The notes under the pieces: generated by a model
The model's database searches: none
The model's input: only the letters and a program-made list of their open reading frames with translations
What the model was told of the DNA's origin: nothing
Program-made: the position numbers and the translations under genes
NCBI RefSeq assembly: GCF_022539315.1
Contig: NC_066315.1
Span: 49,705,174 to 49,769,173, forward strand
DNA from: Serinus canaria
Lineage: Eukaryota > Chordata > Aves > Passeriformes > Fringillidae
DNA length: 64,000 nucleotides
Direction: 5' to 3'
Part shown: piece by piece, positions 12,270 to 24,841 of the stretch
Layout of the letters: each line of letters begins with the position of its first letter
How positions within the stretch are numbered: the first letter of the stretch is position 1

Positions 12270-15200
12270 TGGGGAACAATAATTTTTATCATTTGCTGTT
12301 AGTTTTATTAGAAAATAATATTATTTTTAAAAAAGAAAGGTTGGAATGTAAAGAAAAATTATGTCTATTATAATTTTCCATTCAAGGTCTTGCCAAACAA
12401 TGATTTCATATGAGAAAATTCAGTTTTCCAAAATGGTTTAGCAATGTTCTATCCCACAGGAGACACTTATGCTGATGATGTCTCTGACAGGTATGTATCT
12501 TAATTTGTGAAATGGCATCCCCATATTTATTTTCTTGAAACTGAGAAAAAGGGCAGTAGTGGGTAACAAGCAGTATCTCCTGCAGAAAACAAAAAAAAAA
12601 CCAAAAAAACCAAACCAAAAACCAACCCACAACAGTAATATGAAGATCAGATTAACATGAGAAGAAGACTAGTCACTAGGTTCCCCATGTAGTAGAAGGA
12701 CAAGCATATTAGAATTATTTTGGCATGTATATATGCCTATAAGTAGAAATTACAATAGCTTCCTTTGTATATAATTTAAAAAGTAACTTGGATACATATC
12801 CTACAAAGATTTAGGCAAAATACTGTCTGCAGCTTTCTTTTCTGGGTGCAGGGTGCCTGTGCAGTAGGACAGAGTGTTGTCAGTTGGGTTTAGGACTTCA
12901 GCTGATGCAAAAGGGTAGTGGTGAGAAAGCTAAAGGTCTTATTTTAAACATACACAAATGGGCCTGTTTAATACAAATACTGCCCAGATACACACTGAAC
13001 CAAGGTTGTAAAACCCAAGAACAGAACAGAGATTTTAAAACCCAAATACCCTTGGCCCTGAAAAAAGTCCAGGCTGAGTTTCACCCACCAGCAAATTACA
13101 TGTGGCGAGCACATTATAGCCATAATCTCAATCTTTCTAATTCCTTAATCTTTTTTCCAGCATGTAACATGTGAAAGACCATGCATTGGCACAAGAGAGA
13201 GCATATGTTCAAGTAAACATTTTAGTAGTCTGCCAACAGCTATGTATTATCCATGGATAATATGCCTTTCTCCACACCCCTCCCATGGCTGTTAAGGAGA
13301 TTCGCTGTGGACTGGGTAATGGATAGAACAGGTTGTGCAGTATTTGGCAAAGCAGAAGTGCCGTTCTAGTGTTTTTCTTTCTAAGATGCATAATTCCCAG
13401 TATTTTTTTCTGATTTTTATAATTTAGATAATTAGCTATAATCTACCTCTACGCTTTCTGAATGAGAAGCAGTCTGCCTACAAATTGTTTTTGCATGGTT
13501 AGAATTGCTTATTCACTGTAATCAATTGGTCCCATGGTACCAGTCTTTTCCCTAAAGAGATAAACTTAGCTATCTCCTACAGGACAATGGATAACAAATA
13601 TAAATAACACCAAAGATAAGCAACTTGCAGAGACCAAATTTACATCCTCAATTTTCAGTCTTAAGTTACTATGACACATTAATTTCTTGGTCCTCAAGCT
13701 CAAAAAAATACATGGCCCTAATCTTTCTAAGACCTTGAGAGTGAAGGCCTTCAAATGTAACCTTTTCCTCAAAGTTAAAGAGTCATGGATCTACTCTCTT
13801 GGCTGAGCTGGTGCTCTTGAGTCATCCTAAAAAAGCCGCAGTGTTTCTGCATTCATCTAGTCCTGCAACAAAGCACCCTTCCAGCACAACTGCTGCTTGG
13901 CCACCACCCGTCAGAGTAGGCAGAGCAGTCATTCTGCGCCTTAATCTTTCTGGAGTCTTGATAGTTACATACGGAACTGCACATACTCCTGAAAATCTGA
14001 AGAGTCACATGTTATTTCAGTATTTTAGTTTCTGCATGACTGCAGTAAGAGCTGTGATTGGTACTTGTTCAAGACTGTTTTCCTGACAGACATTTACCTC
14101 AAGTATATAAGTAACATGACCTCTTAAAAGAACTGATTTTTAAAAAATTCTAAGGGGCCTCTTAAGAAAAAGTACATGATTATGTGTCTGAAATTAATAC
14201 ATGCTTCTAGGTGAAATTTTCTATGTGTTTAGTTGAAGTATTATATTTTCTTCCTACTTACCACTTTGCTAGGGCAGTAGGAATTTAAATAATTTTGATA
14301 GTTTCAACCATCAAAACAAAGCACTGTACCCTGTTTATTTAGGAATAGTTACATTTCAGTGAATTTCACTGATACATGCACAAAGAAAATGCTAGAAAAA
14401 ATTGTTCACATTTATTTTGCTACCTAATAATTCTGCAATAGTCTTTGAAGCCATGTGGGTTCAGATACAATTTCATGGGCCTTTGGTACACAGGTGAGAA
14501 AGTGCAAAAGTGTAAACACACTGCAGAACTTAGAGAGGTTTTTCTAAACTGCTGAGGCTGCTAAAATGTCTGTGGACCTCTACACTAGGCTACGACTCAC
14601 TTGAAATTATTCCCAGATGCCCATGAAGCCATCCTATGGTTTGGGATTGCTACAGCTTAAAGTTATTTCAGCAGTCTCCATTTTCAATAACATCCTTAAT
14701 AGAACCTCTTGTTCAGCATTTTTTTCAGTCTGCTTTCTTCGTGTCCAATGTATCCTGTTCTTACAGACAGAAGAATATGGCCAGAACAAAGTCAGAAGGA
14801 TAGAATCTCACAAATCTGCGTTTCCTATTAAGCAATTCTAAAAATTCAGGATTTTTCTTTCAGGCTCTGCACAAAATTTGATGGATAAGGCTTACCAGCA
14901 GAACTTAGTAGTACTAAGCATTATGTGAAAGGAATGATTTTCCCTCATAATGCTTCATGGCATTTTTCAAATCTAATGACTGTTTCTGTTAAGCTTGTTT
15001 CTGGTTACCACATATTTTTTTTTTGTTTTAGAACAAACTGGAGATGTTTAGAAAACAATAGATTGTATATAAAAATGAGTGTCAAAAATGCAATAAAATA
15101 TTGTCCTTAGAATCTGTTTTCTTTGATTCATCCCTCACACTACACTTATCTTTTCCATCCAATTTGTTGTCTTCCTTTAATTCACCTAGAAAGAAGCAAT

Positions 15201-17245
15201 AAGAAACACTATAAGCATTTTAATGCATGCAGAGTGCATTTTAATGCTTGTAACTCAATGAAATTGCAACACCAAAGATGTTGTTCCTTAGTAGGAAAGG
15301 TCTGAGTTCAAAAAAAACTTAATTAACACATTTCCATAGAACAAAGCACCAGAAAAAAATGTATTCAACTCCTACAGATAAGCAAGTTTTAAAATCTAGT
15401 TATAAATTTCTTCTAATTATCAAAACCTTTTAAAGGAATATGCAAATTCACAATGCCTCTGACTGTATGTTGGCCGTTAACAACTTGATCATAAGCTTCA
15501 TTTCAGAGTCTGAAACATTCATGCTTTCCAAAGAAATAAGAATCTGAAAGGCTTTATCATAAGTGTCTGTTTTAAAGAACCATCTTAGATACCCTAACAT
15601 GCCTATGTAATTTTGCCTTATTTTCTCGTACCAGATTCCTTTTATCCATGATTCGTTTGTGTTGGTATCAGGGATGATCAATATGATCAATTAATTTTGT
15701 TTGCTATATAGACTCTGAAGGCAATGATCAATACCTAGCACTGACATTTGCCTTCAGAGTCTATGTAGCAAACAAAAAAATCAAGGCCTTTGGCAGAGCA
15801 ATGGTTCTTGCAGAATGAAAATAACAACTTAAGATGGGGTGTATTTAATGAAGCTAGGAATGTCAACCAAGAGTGACTCTTTTTTTGGTCCTCTATTAGC
15901 CATACAGCAAAGCACATCAGACCTTACCAGACCATCCCTTCATTGAATGAGAATGTTGAATGCTAGGTCAAATAAAAACTTAAATGGAAAGCTGTAGCAG
16001 AACAGAGCTATTTCAACTGCAGTATCCAAACAGCAAGAAGGGTCTTTTTCCTTTTGTGATGCACACCTCAACACAAAAAGCTGTCAAAGTCTCTCTTCAG
16101 AATTTTGTACATGTGAGGCTGTATTATAGTGATGCTTATTCCATTTGTATTACTATTTTTGGTTCTATAACTACTTCCCAGCCTTTGGATCAAGATTAAA
16201 GGTATTAAGTATTAAAGAGGATATTATCTGCCTTCCAAATACTCAGGAGCAGTGGATATTTATTTTTGGAAGAGCTAAAATAAAGAAAAATTGTAGAGAA
16301 ATTAGGTCTCCCTCTTCCACAATGTGCCTTAACCATTAGCATATTCATTATTCTTGGAAGGTACTGGATCAATCTCTCTCTCCGATTAAGTTACATCATA
16401 GTATAAAAGAGGAATGGTTTTCAAACCCTAAAATACTTAACAAGATGGAACTAAAGTATGTTCTCTTCAGGTTTTATTCAGATTTTTTCATGTTTATCTT
16501 CCTAAGCTCACTGTGTGGGTGGAAAAAAAATGAATGCAAGATGATACAGGACAAGCAGCACCCTCCTCAGCTGATCACACTGCCACTGACTTGGGGTCTT
16601 TATACAGAGAGGTTATGAGCACATCCAACAGAGTTTAGTTGTCTGTTTGATTAAGGTGGTCTTAAAAAAAAAAAAAAGGGCATAGCCTTCAACTGAAACT
16701 AATATGCACAGAGCAAAATACAAAAGTATTCTTGCATTTCCTCCACCATCCCACAGCTGATGGTAATGATGAGCTAACAAAGCTTTTTTGACCATTGCAT
16801 GAACAAGTTGCTTGACCCTAAGTGTGTGCACGAAAAAATGCTGAATGTCTACACATGCACTGTTTCAGAGTTTGATCTCTCAGAGAAAGCACAGGGCAGA
16901 GTAGGACAGAGAGACTTTAAACTCACCTGATAACACAATTTCTGAACTTTCAGTGAATCTTATGAAAAGAGGACTTTTAAGTAAAATGTAATATCTACCC
17001 TGTCATACTGCCAGCAGCAGAGCAGAATAATGATTGTAACGATCTTTTTTGAAAGGGATTACAGAGGCAGAGAAATAATCAGACAAATATATTAGATGAG
17101 ATACTAACATAGGCATAAAGGAAGCTGTGGTAAATCTAGACATATGAATGTTGAGATTTCATCCCAGAGACTCTGCAGTCATTGCTTCTCATAAAGGCCT
17201 TATCCCATAAATAAAGGAGAAGAATTTCTTTTCCTGAGGAAGACA
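12270..17245. other. no gene recognised
   Basis: AT-rich non-coding DNA. It holds an inverted repeat at 15695-15777 and a slightly GC-richer stretch at about 13800-13970 that I cannot assign. Confidence 0.6.
15695..15777. repeat. inverted repeat, about 32 bp arms
   Basis: The arms are 15695-15726 and 15745-15777, with one substitution and one indel and an 18-base spacer. Both contain the core agactctgaaggca or its reverse complement. Confidence 0.9.
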
Positions 17246-17484
17246 CTAATTTTCAGATATCATTATAATTCCTTTCAGAACACTTTTGACACCTGCAGCA
17301 GAGACACATGTCAAAAAAAGTACTAGCAAAATCACTAGAGCACACTTAGTTCCCATATTGCTAGAAGCATGCAAAACAAAAGTTTGCAGAAGAAAAGTCT
17401 GGTGCAGTTTAACTTGCATTTCATATGTCGCGGATCTTTTTGTCTTTCTGACGGGCCCATTCATGTTCACACATGTAACACTGT
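17246..17484 (-). CDS. possible last PDE1C exon (weak)
   Basis: A pyrimidine-rich stretch and AG at 17485-17486 open a frame in the phase needed after the exon at 18488-18784 and run 78 codons to TAG. The read begins DSVTCVNMNGPVRKTKRSA. I do not recognise it as any known PDE1C tail, and the middle is hydrophobic, which is unlike such tails. Support is only the splice phase and the open length. It may be chance. Confidence 0.15.
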
Positions 17485-18487
17485 CTGAAGAAAAATCCCA
17501 TACATTAAAATGACAGCTTTCATCCCACAACCCATCCAATCTAAAAAAAACCTTAATTACAAAGGAATTACTGGGAAAGGCCAGCAACCCTAAGAATAAT
17601 ATCAGGAATGTTTTAAACTGAATTTCTGCACCTCCCGCCACCTGAACTCACTGCTTGAGCCTGGACTGTCAAAGCCTAAATGCCCATTCAATCTTTTTCT
17701 AAAAGGAGGCTTCTAAGTGTTTTTTCTGCTGCTTTTGGACTGCACGATACTAACCAAGTTTGTGACAAGACACATGTGGCTCTAATGCTATTTTTTGATA
17801 CTGGCTCCAGGGAGCAGGAGCAGTGCAGGAAAGAGCCAAGAGACAAGTGATCTCTTCTGTTGGGTTTAATAAGTTTTTTAAATGTTTAACTGAATTTTCA
17901 AACATTTTTTCCACCTTTTTTTTTGGGTGCAGAATGGGATTCTTATTTTAACTCAGTTCCACAGCAAGTTAAAAAAACTGGAATAACATTTCTGTCCAAA
18001 AAACCCTCAAGAAATAAAGGCTAGTGATTGTCCTTATAAAAAAATAAACTGAACAAAGGAAGGATAGATAAAATTAATCCTAAAAAAGCAGTGAAGAAAA
18101 ATTTAAAGATGCCTTTAATTGGCTTTAAAATGAGTTTAGAAGCCAACTTTGGCTTCTCCTGTCTGTTACTCAAGCATTGGTAATGTTCATTGAAGCAGGT
18201 TATTTGTTTCAGCTTTCCATGCTCTGTATCATAGAGGCTACTGTAGTTCCATGGAAAAACTAATTTTTCCTTTTCTCCAAGCAGGGATGGTGAACCCCAT
18301 CTACAGAAGAACACTACTTGGAATTTAATTTAGTTTCTGATTCCCATATATAGGTGAAAAATGCCTATGTTCAGGAATAGACTCTGGTCCCAGGAATGCT
18401 TTTTCAGAATATCAGGTTCCCCCATCACTAAAGTGAGTTACTGGTTTTAGGGCTGGATTTATGTTTCAGTTGAAGAAGAGAACTCAC

Positions 18488-18784
18488 CATTCTGAACATG
18501 CTGTTTCTCTTCTCCCACAGTATGATGAAGATCCATTTTCTTATCTGTCCTAGCTGTGTTTTTCCTTTGATAGGCTTCATGTTTGCTCATACCACTTTGC
18601 CAAGTCCCATTTACAGGATTCTTACTGGACTCTGTCTTTTTGCTTTCCCCAGGATTTGGTTCTTTGCTCTTTTTTGTCTTTGCTTCTGTGACATCTTCAC
18701 CTGGCTTCCCATCCTGTTCATCTCTTTCCTTTTCATCTGTTCCCTGATAAGCATTTTCCTCTGCTTCTCTCTTAGCCTTTTCTT
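18488..18784 (-). CDS. PDE1C: PDE1C C-terminal charged tail exon
   Basis: 297 bp, open. The read starts EEKAKREAEENAYQGTDEKE, is rich in Lys, Glu, Asp and Ser, contains SSKNPVNGTWQSGMSK, and ends EEKQHVQNG at a good donor (gtgagt). PDE1C tails in other vertebrates begin with the same EEKAKKEAEE pattern and carry a NQVNGT-like and a QNG segment. The acceptor used here (ggatgcag) keeps phase with the exon at 22027-22202; an alternative AG six bases upstream would not. It lies downstream of the TAG at 22046, so it is translated only if that codon is read through, edited or bypassed. Confidence 0.88.
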
Positions 18785-19130
18785 CTGCATCCTCAGCAAA
18801 GAGAGAAGCCAAGCAAGGAAAGAAGTCACAACTGTCAGTCAATTTGACAAGAACAACTCATGTATCTAAATCTACTTCAGCTTTTCACATGCAAACAAAT
18901 TTACTTAGATAAACATAGGAACTGATCTGACAATGGAAAAAGAACATAAGAGAACATTTAGCAAAATATTCTGATAAAATCTGGTTTTCAGGGGACAACC
19001 CTGGTTGTCCTAAATGTATTTTATGCGTATGTCCTTTTCTCCCCATTTAAAGTTCACCTTGAAAAGGTGAACTCAAAATTCTTGAATGGCAAAAAGAGAT
19101 ACTAGCTACTGAAGGCTGTAGGGATGTCTC

Positions 19131-19250
19131 ACAGATTTCACAGAATATTCTGAGTTTAAAGGGATCCATAGAATGCAACTTGCAAGTGAATGAGCCATAC
19201 AGAGGTCAAGCTCATGCTCTAAACAACTGAGCTAATCTCAGGGTCTCATG
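19131..19250 (-). mobile_element. CR1 fragment, minus orientation
   Basis: It starts 'tcacagaatattctgagtt', a reverse-complement CR1 end, and continues to 'aacaactgagcta', a piece that resembles a tRNA but belongs to this CR1 subfamily. Confidence 0.7.
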
Positions 19251-19260
19251 GCATACAGAA

Positions 19261-22026
19261 GGATTCCTCTCATTTGGCGATCTGAAAAAAAAAAGCTTTA
19301 TTCTGCACCTGAACCACAGGACAGAACTTTGTCTCAGGAGAATTGGGCCTGCTACAACAACATTGGATAAGTGTCTCTTGTCAAAAGTAATGTCAGAAAA
19401 TACTTTATCTAAATGGTGCTTTGTACATTGGAGCATTTGTTTTGTCAGTTCTTTTGTTTGTTGCTCTTTAATGATGACCATTTAGGCAAAAAAAAAAAAA
19501 AAAAAACCAATCAGTAATGATCTCAAATTTCTCACACAGTATGAGAAATTTTTTATAAATATCATACTGAGGGTAAAAACAGCTCACCGAGGCTTCTAGG
19601 GACAATGCCATTACCAAAGGAAATACAGTATTTTACAAATAATTTATTATAGTATTAGCTACAAAAATAGCACTAATAGGTTCCTTCATTTCTGATCCCC
19701 AATTACTATTTGCTATCAAAAAACAGTAAATGTTTCTGTATTCTCTTAATAATAATTGTTTTTATTGCCAATGCATCTTGACTGCAAGACGCCAGTTTGT
19801 CAAGGGTCACCAGTTTCAGCCCCTGATGTGTGGTAGGCCTTGCTACAACACAAGGAGGGTGATGCAGAAACTTGCTGCAAGTCAAGACAAAATAGCATTT
19901 GAGGAAGGATACTGATGCAAGTGGTCTGGAGTCCAAAACCAGTTAATTAGTCCTTAGCCCATACAAAGATATGCTGGGCTGTATGTTTGTATAACTCTTC
20001 CAGGATTAAAAAAATATGCATGCTTGTACTGCTAAATGTACCTAGAAACACAGAAATTATGTAAAACTCCCTCACAGGTCTGTCTTGCACATAGGATTTT
20101 TATACAGTTTATGCTTAGTCAAGAAAATATATATGGTACATGGTGAAATTAAATTCTTAAAGCTAGTTACCTGTATTGTAACTTCATTCATTCATCACTC
20201 TTATATCGCACGACACTGAACATGTTACATGCTTTGTGGTTTTTGTTAGGTTTAATTTGGTCTATAGGAAGCTGCTAGATATTAAATAAAACAAAAAAAA
20301 ACAAACAAAAACAACCAAACAAAAAACCCACAACAAAACAATAACAAGAAAAAAAAAAAAAAAACCAAAAAAACCACACACCAGAAAAAAAAAAACAAAA
20401 AACAAAAAAAAAAAACCCCACACACACAAAAGCACCAAAACCAACCAATCAAAAAAAAAATTCCTTGGGAAATAGATTTTGAATTATGCTTTTGTTTTCA
20501 TCTTCGTGGAATGCCTATAAAGTGTTTTTCCTTAATGGCAAGTTTTAATCACAAAGGAAAACTTGTTTTGAATAATACATGATTTCCTGAATCTTTAGAC
20601 AGGTCTTTCAGCTGGAGAGGAAAAATCTGTTCTGGCACTTTGGAGAACTGTGCCAAATCCCTAAAGTCACAGTCACATATTACATTAAAATCAAACTCCT
20701 TCCATTTATATGAAATAAACCGACTCCATTAAATAAGGGATTGAGCAATGACATTCAGATCAGAGAAAAACTGTATCACAGTTTCATGGAAAAAAGAAAA
20801 AACAGTGACATATTCCTACTTTTTTTGCTCCAAATCTGGTCTAAATCACTTAAGGGCTCTAGGATTGTGCAATCATTCATACCCTTGAGCTGCGGTAAAA
20901 TTATACCTAAATAATTCTTAAAAGATGGCTCTCAGTATTTCCAAAAGAACTCTAATAATAGAGATTTGCTACTGTCTAACTTATTAGACATTATAATAAT
21001 GTCTATAATAACTTGCCACTTGTTTCTCCTCTTAATGGTCCAGGATATTTGAATAAAAAGTAGTTTCCTTATTTTGCAGCTGCAGTAGTCTTCAAAAAAC
21101 TATTTTCAGCTATACACTTTCTTAGCTATAAACAAGTTAGCATAATTTTCATTGCTGCACTCTGCATTGTCTACAACTGGTTCATATGTTTTTTCAACTG
21201 CAGTGGCCAAAACTGAACACAGAATAATACTGAGGGCCTTGTCACTGCTGAAAAGATGAGAAGAATGACAAAGGGGTCTTAGTAGCAAAGTCTTTTGAGG
21301 AGTTTTATAGTATGTGTATGGGGGGAGTGTTGCTTTGCTTTGTTGGTTTTTTTCAGTGGTGTTGGGATGTTGTTCAGGATGTTTTTCAGTTTCATGGCAG
21401 TATTGAACCTTGGTCAACCTTCAACCAATACAGCCCTCATATTCTTCTGAAATGTTAGCAGTCCTTCCCAGACCAATGACATCACACAGTAAGTTTCAGC
21501 TTACTTCCTAATTAATTTTCCAAGCTATCACCAGCAATATGAACCAGCTGTGAATAGAGAATATTCTGTCCTTCTCCTCTGAACTATCCCCCAACTACCA
21601 TCCATCTCTAAAAGTACCACTCCCTTTCAACCTGAACGATGAATAAATATGTAAAAATATTTATCTATTTTTATCTTTTATATTTATCTACATTTATCTA
21701 TAAATGTAGATAAATCTATATTTACAAATACCATTCCAATACTTTTGCACCGAGTCTGATCTGTGAGTTTAGGGGAATTCCCTTTTAATTTTTTTCTCTT
21801 CCCATTGTTCACATTCTCTTTGTTAGGTACACTTACACAGCATAAGAAGAATATAAGGCACAGATGAGTCACAATGTTCCTATCTTTCTGAATTCAGAGT
21901 GGGTTATTGAACTCAATAGGTGGATTCTTTCAAACTAACAGTTGGAGAATTGTTAGACTGAAGGTGAGTTTGAGGAAAAAGAGGTCAACAGAATTTTATT
22001 CTTTCACTAAGAAGTCTGGCTGCTAC
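19261..22026. other. PDE1C intron/flank sequence, no further gene
   Basis: Non-coding. It holds A-rich low-complexity DNA at 20281-20460 and a perfect inverted repeat at 21682-21715. Confidence 0.6.
21682..21715. repeat. perfect 16-bp inverted repeat
   Basis: The arm atttatctacatttat (21682-21697) and its reverse complement (21700-21715) are separated by only ct. Confidence 0.95.
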
Positions 22027-22202
22027 CTTTGGTGGCTTGTGCTTTCTATTTCTCCCTGTTCTGCTGTACCACCTCAGTCCAGGTGGTTTTAAAACATTTG
22101 AAGTCCACAGTGAGTATGGAGCAGTTGAGTGAGGCACTTCCTTCGGACCCAGTGCTCTTGACACTTGATCTTTTTACTTCAGAGGTTCTAATGCTATTCA
22201 AA
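22027..22202 (-). CDS. PDE1C: PDE1C post-catalytic exon with an in-frame TAG
   Basis: 176 bp with matching splice phases (acceptor tcctag, donor gtagca). The read includes KRSSVKSTGSEGSA, TVDFKCFKTTWTEVVQQNRE and then K followed by a stop. In PDE1C the corresponding text is a WTEVV-x-x-NRERW block, so the stop (TAG, plus-strand 22046-22048) sits exactly on the conserved Trp (TGG). The frame stays open afterwards (KAQATK) and joins the next exon correctly. The stop therefore looks like one substitution in an otherwise normal exon. Skipping this exon would shift the frame. Confidence 0.9.
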
Positions 22203-23369
22203 CTAGGACACAGTATAACAAAGAAAAAATCAGCATCCCATACACCCAAATACAGCTAAGAAAAAATAATTCTTGAAAGTCAGATAACAGAGTTACCCTG
22301 GAAAAACTAAGCTTGAATCCCTTATCCTTCCCATCTCTCCCACCCCAGGCCAACCAACATTAAAGCAAAGAGTACAACCTGAGCCAGTATTAGAAATAAA
22401 GGTCTGCTTTTCCCCATCTTATTTTTTGGCATTCATTCTCACTAAGTGCTATAACTACTTTTTTTTTGTGTGTCTCCAGTCTCTAAATATTAGTGGAGAG
22501 TTAGCCAATTCTAGAAATCAAATATGTCACAGAAGGAGTCTCCTATATTTCACCAATGGCAGATATTAGGCACAGATCAATCTCTGTCAAGGGCTTGGGG
22601 ACCTCACCTGAAGCTTAGGTATTAATTTCTGTTATAGATCCTACAGTTCACTTTTAATGCTTTATTGTGAACATTTTAACAAAGGCAGCAAGATTACTGA
22701 CATAGAAAGATATTAGTGTTTGGTCGTTGTTTGCCCAAGAGCAAAGAAGTCACCTGGGAGAGCGAATCCTGACTTGATAGCCCTACTCTAGGGATCACTA
22801 GCCACGTGGCATTTGAATTCCAAGATATGCTTTGTCAACTAAACTACTAAAAGACCAGTATCTCTAAAACAGCAGTGCAGGCTGAATGGTCCAAGACTTC
22901 CTACACCTAAACTCCAGGTGAATTGTGGTGATTCTTTGCACATTTGCATAACCCTAAATACTGTCACAAAAGTGTGCTTATTCTTTCCAGCTATCATTTC
23001 TGTTTCAATCCCATTCATACTTCTAGGCGTGGAGAAACAAGTGCCTCCCAATTACTCTCATTACATTCTCTCTGAAAGTGACTAAGAGAGCGCTGAAAGT
23101 GTATCTGATTGCATGGCTACAGCCGTTTGTTCTCCATGGCTTAGAAGGTATGACTCAGGCTGATGCCACCCTTCTCCCTCTTAGACCTCCTCCAGACTGT
23201 GCTTTCCCTGTACAAAGTCACCTCACAAGGTGAGCTGCAGCATTGACAATGCAGATATGGGCCTTTAAGCCACAAGTAAGACATACACTGAAGAGAGGGG
23301 AAATCAGGGCAGCTGATTGCAATGGCAATTCCTTCATAGAGTGAAGGAATAGGTTGCAAAGTTATTCAC

Positions 23370-23490
23370 CTGGAACGCCTAAATCCAGGCATGCCAGAGA
23401 GGGAAGCTTCATCAATTAGTGGAGTCACAATTTTCTCTGTCATGTCAGTCAGCACAGTAAAGGTGGGTTCCACAATGAAATCAATGAAAC
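23370..23490 (-). CDS. PDE1C: PDE1C exon ending the catalytic domain
   Basis: 121 bp. The read begins GFIDFIVEPTFTVLTDMTEK and continues IVTPLIDEASLSGMPGFRRS. The first part is the conserved end of the PDE1 catalytic domain and is intact; the last 12 residues are variable in the family. The acceptor is ctgctcag and the donor gtgaat. The first Gly codon is split with the exon at 29244-29325, and the final AG joins T of the next exon to give Ser. Confidence 0.94.
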
Positions 23491-24144
23491 CTGAGCAGAA
23501 ACACAAGCAGAGTCAAGCAGGCAAGAGGAAGATTTATATGGAGTCCCTGCTTCAGTGAATACAGATGGCCACACTGTAAATGACTGTAAAAAAATTATAC
23601 TTTGAAAGAAGGACAGGCAAATACTAGAAAGAGAAAACTGAATTATACATTAATCCCTGACCCAAGACCCTCAATATACAATGATAGGAACCTATTTAGA
23701 CATTGGAAAGAAAATCTGGCAAATCAGAACATAAACTCATCAAGACTTTTTTATGAGAGGAGTAGTGTGATATTGAAGTAAAATTCCTAGTATATTTCAA
23801 TAAAACTTAAAGTTCACCTTCAAAGAAGAACTCTCTCAAAGAAGAAACAGCAATAATACCAGTAACCTTGAACTTCCCTTACTGACAACATTGTTGCTGT
23901 GAATTCTCTCTCCTCAGTGCTTGGCCAGTTTTTTCTTGTTGATGATAAAAGAGATATAGATGCTTTTCCCCAAAAATTTAATAATAAAAAAAGAAAAGGG
24001 AAAAAATAAAGACCAAAATATTTTCTACTTGGATATATAGTTTGACATAAATGAATATGGGTCTGATCTGAATGATGGTAAATGCAGACTGAAGAGCTCT
24101 GTGGACATAAGGTTATGAGATGAAGGAAAATCTGAATTGCATGA

Positions 24145-24836
24145 TGTCTTGGTTTGAAAAGACAGGTGTTGGCTAATGAAAGCAGGAGGCTCCCTTGAAA
24201 TAAAGAATGTAAACCCCCTCCCTCTGAATTATTATAATTTTGAAACTGGGGGCTCTTGGGGAAAGATATGGGAGTAGGAATAACAGTTCTTTATTAGGAA
24301 AAAAATAAAAGTGAAATAAAAATGCACTAATACAAAACAATACTGACGGAGTCAGAATACGACCTGACTCACTGTCAGGGTACTGGTAGTAGTCTGATTA
24401 AATGGAGGCTGCAGTCCTCCTGGAGTGATAGATGTGGTTCTGTTGAAAGCAGTGATCCTGTAGAAGGATGTGGTTTTCTTCTGAAGATCCAGAGGTGGTG
24501 AAGATGGGCCTGGTCTTTCTCTGGGAATCCAGTGGAAAAGGCTGACTGTGGTGTTCCAAATCTCAGATTATATCCAGGTAGGACTGCTTGGCTCCTCCCC
24601 CTGGGTGGAGTGTTTCACAATGGGATGATGTAATTTTTTCAGTCATGCAGTAAGACTCAATGGTCCATTAACAGAAGATATTTTCTGGAGGGAGGATTGG
24701 GTGTGGAAGAGATAAAGAAAACTGCACCCCCTGGTTTTAACAGGTGGCCCAATTGACAGAAGATAACTGCTCCACCTTTAACAGATGGCAATAGAATACA
24801 CATCCCAAGCAACATGTTCATTTACAACCCAAGATA
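24145..24836 (-). mobile_element. solo LTR with 5-bp target duplication
   Basis: Flanked by the direct repeat catga (24140-24144 and 24837-24841). On the minus strand the 3' part carries 'taataaagaactgttattcc' (polyadenylation signal) and ends 'aaaccaagaca'. It shares R-U5 sequence with the element ending at 5754. It lies in a PDE1C intron in the same orientation as the gene. With this target duplication the far end is TA rather than the usual CA/TG. Confidence 0.8.
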
Positions 24837-24841
24837 CATGA

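Noticed and set aside
13799..14086. Possible coding stretch on the plus strand
   Set aside because: Slightly GC-richer and open for 95 codons, but the text is low in information and matches no family I know.
17246..17641. 131-codon open frame on the minus strand as a complete small membrane protein
   Set aside because: Hydrophobic stretches alone are weak evidence. Only the weak possibility of a spliced terminal exon was kept.
19190..19240. tRNA-like piece (ctaaacaactgagcta)
   Set aside because: It is part of a reverse-complement CR1 fragment and lacks a full cloverleaf.
20262..20444. Phe/Val-rich 60-codon open frame
   Set aside because: It is the translation of an A-rich low-complexity tract.
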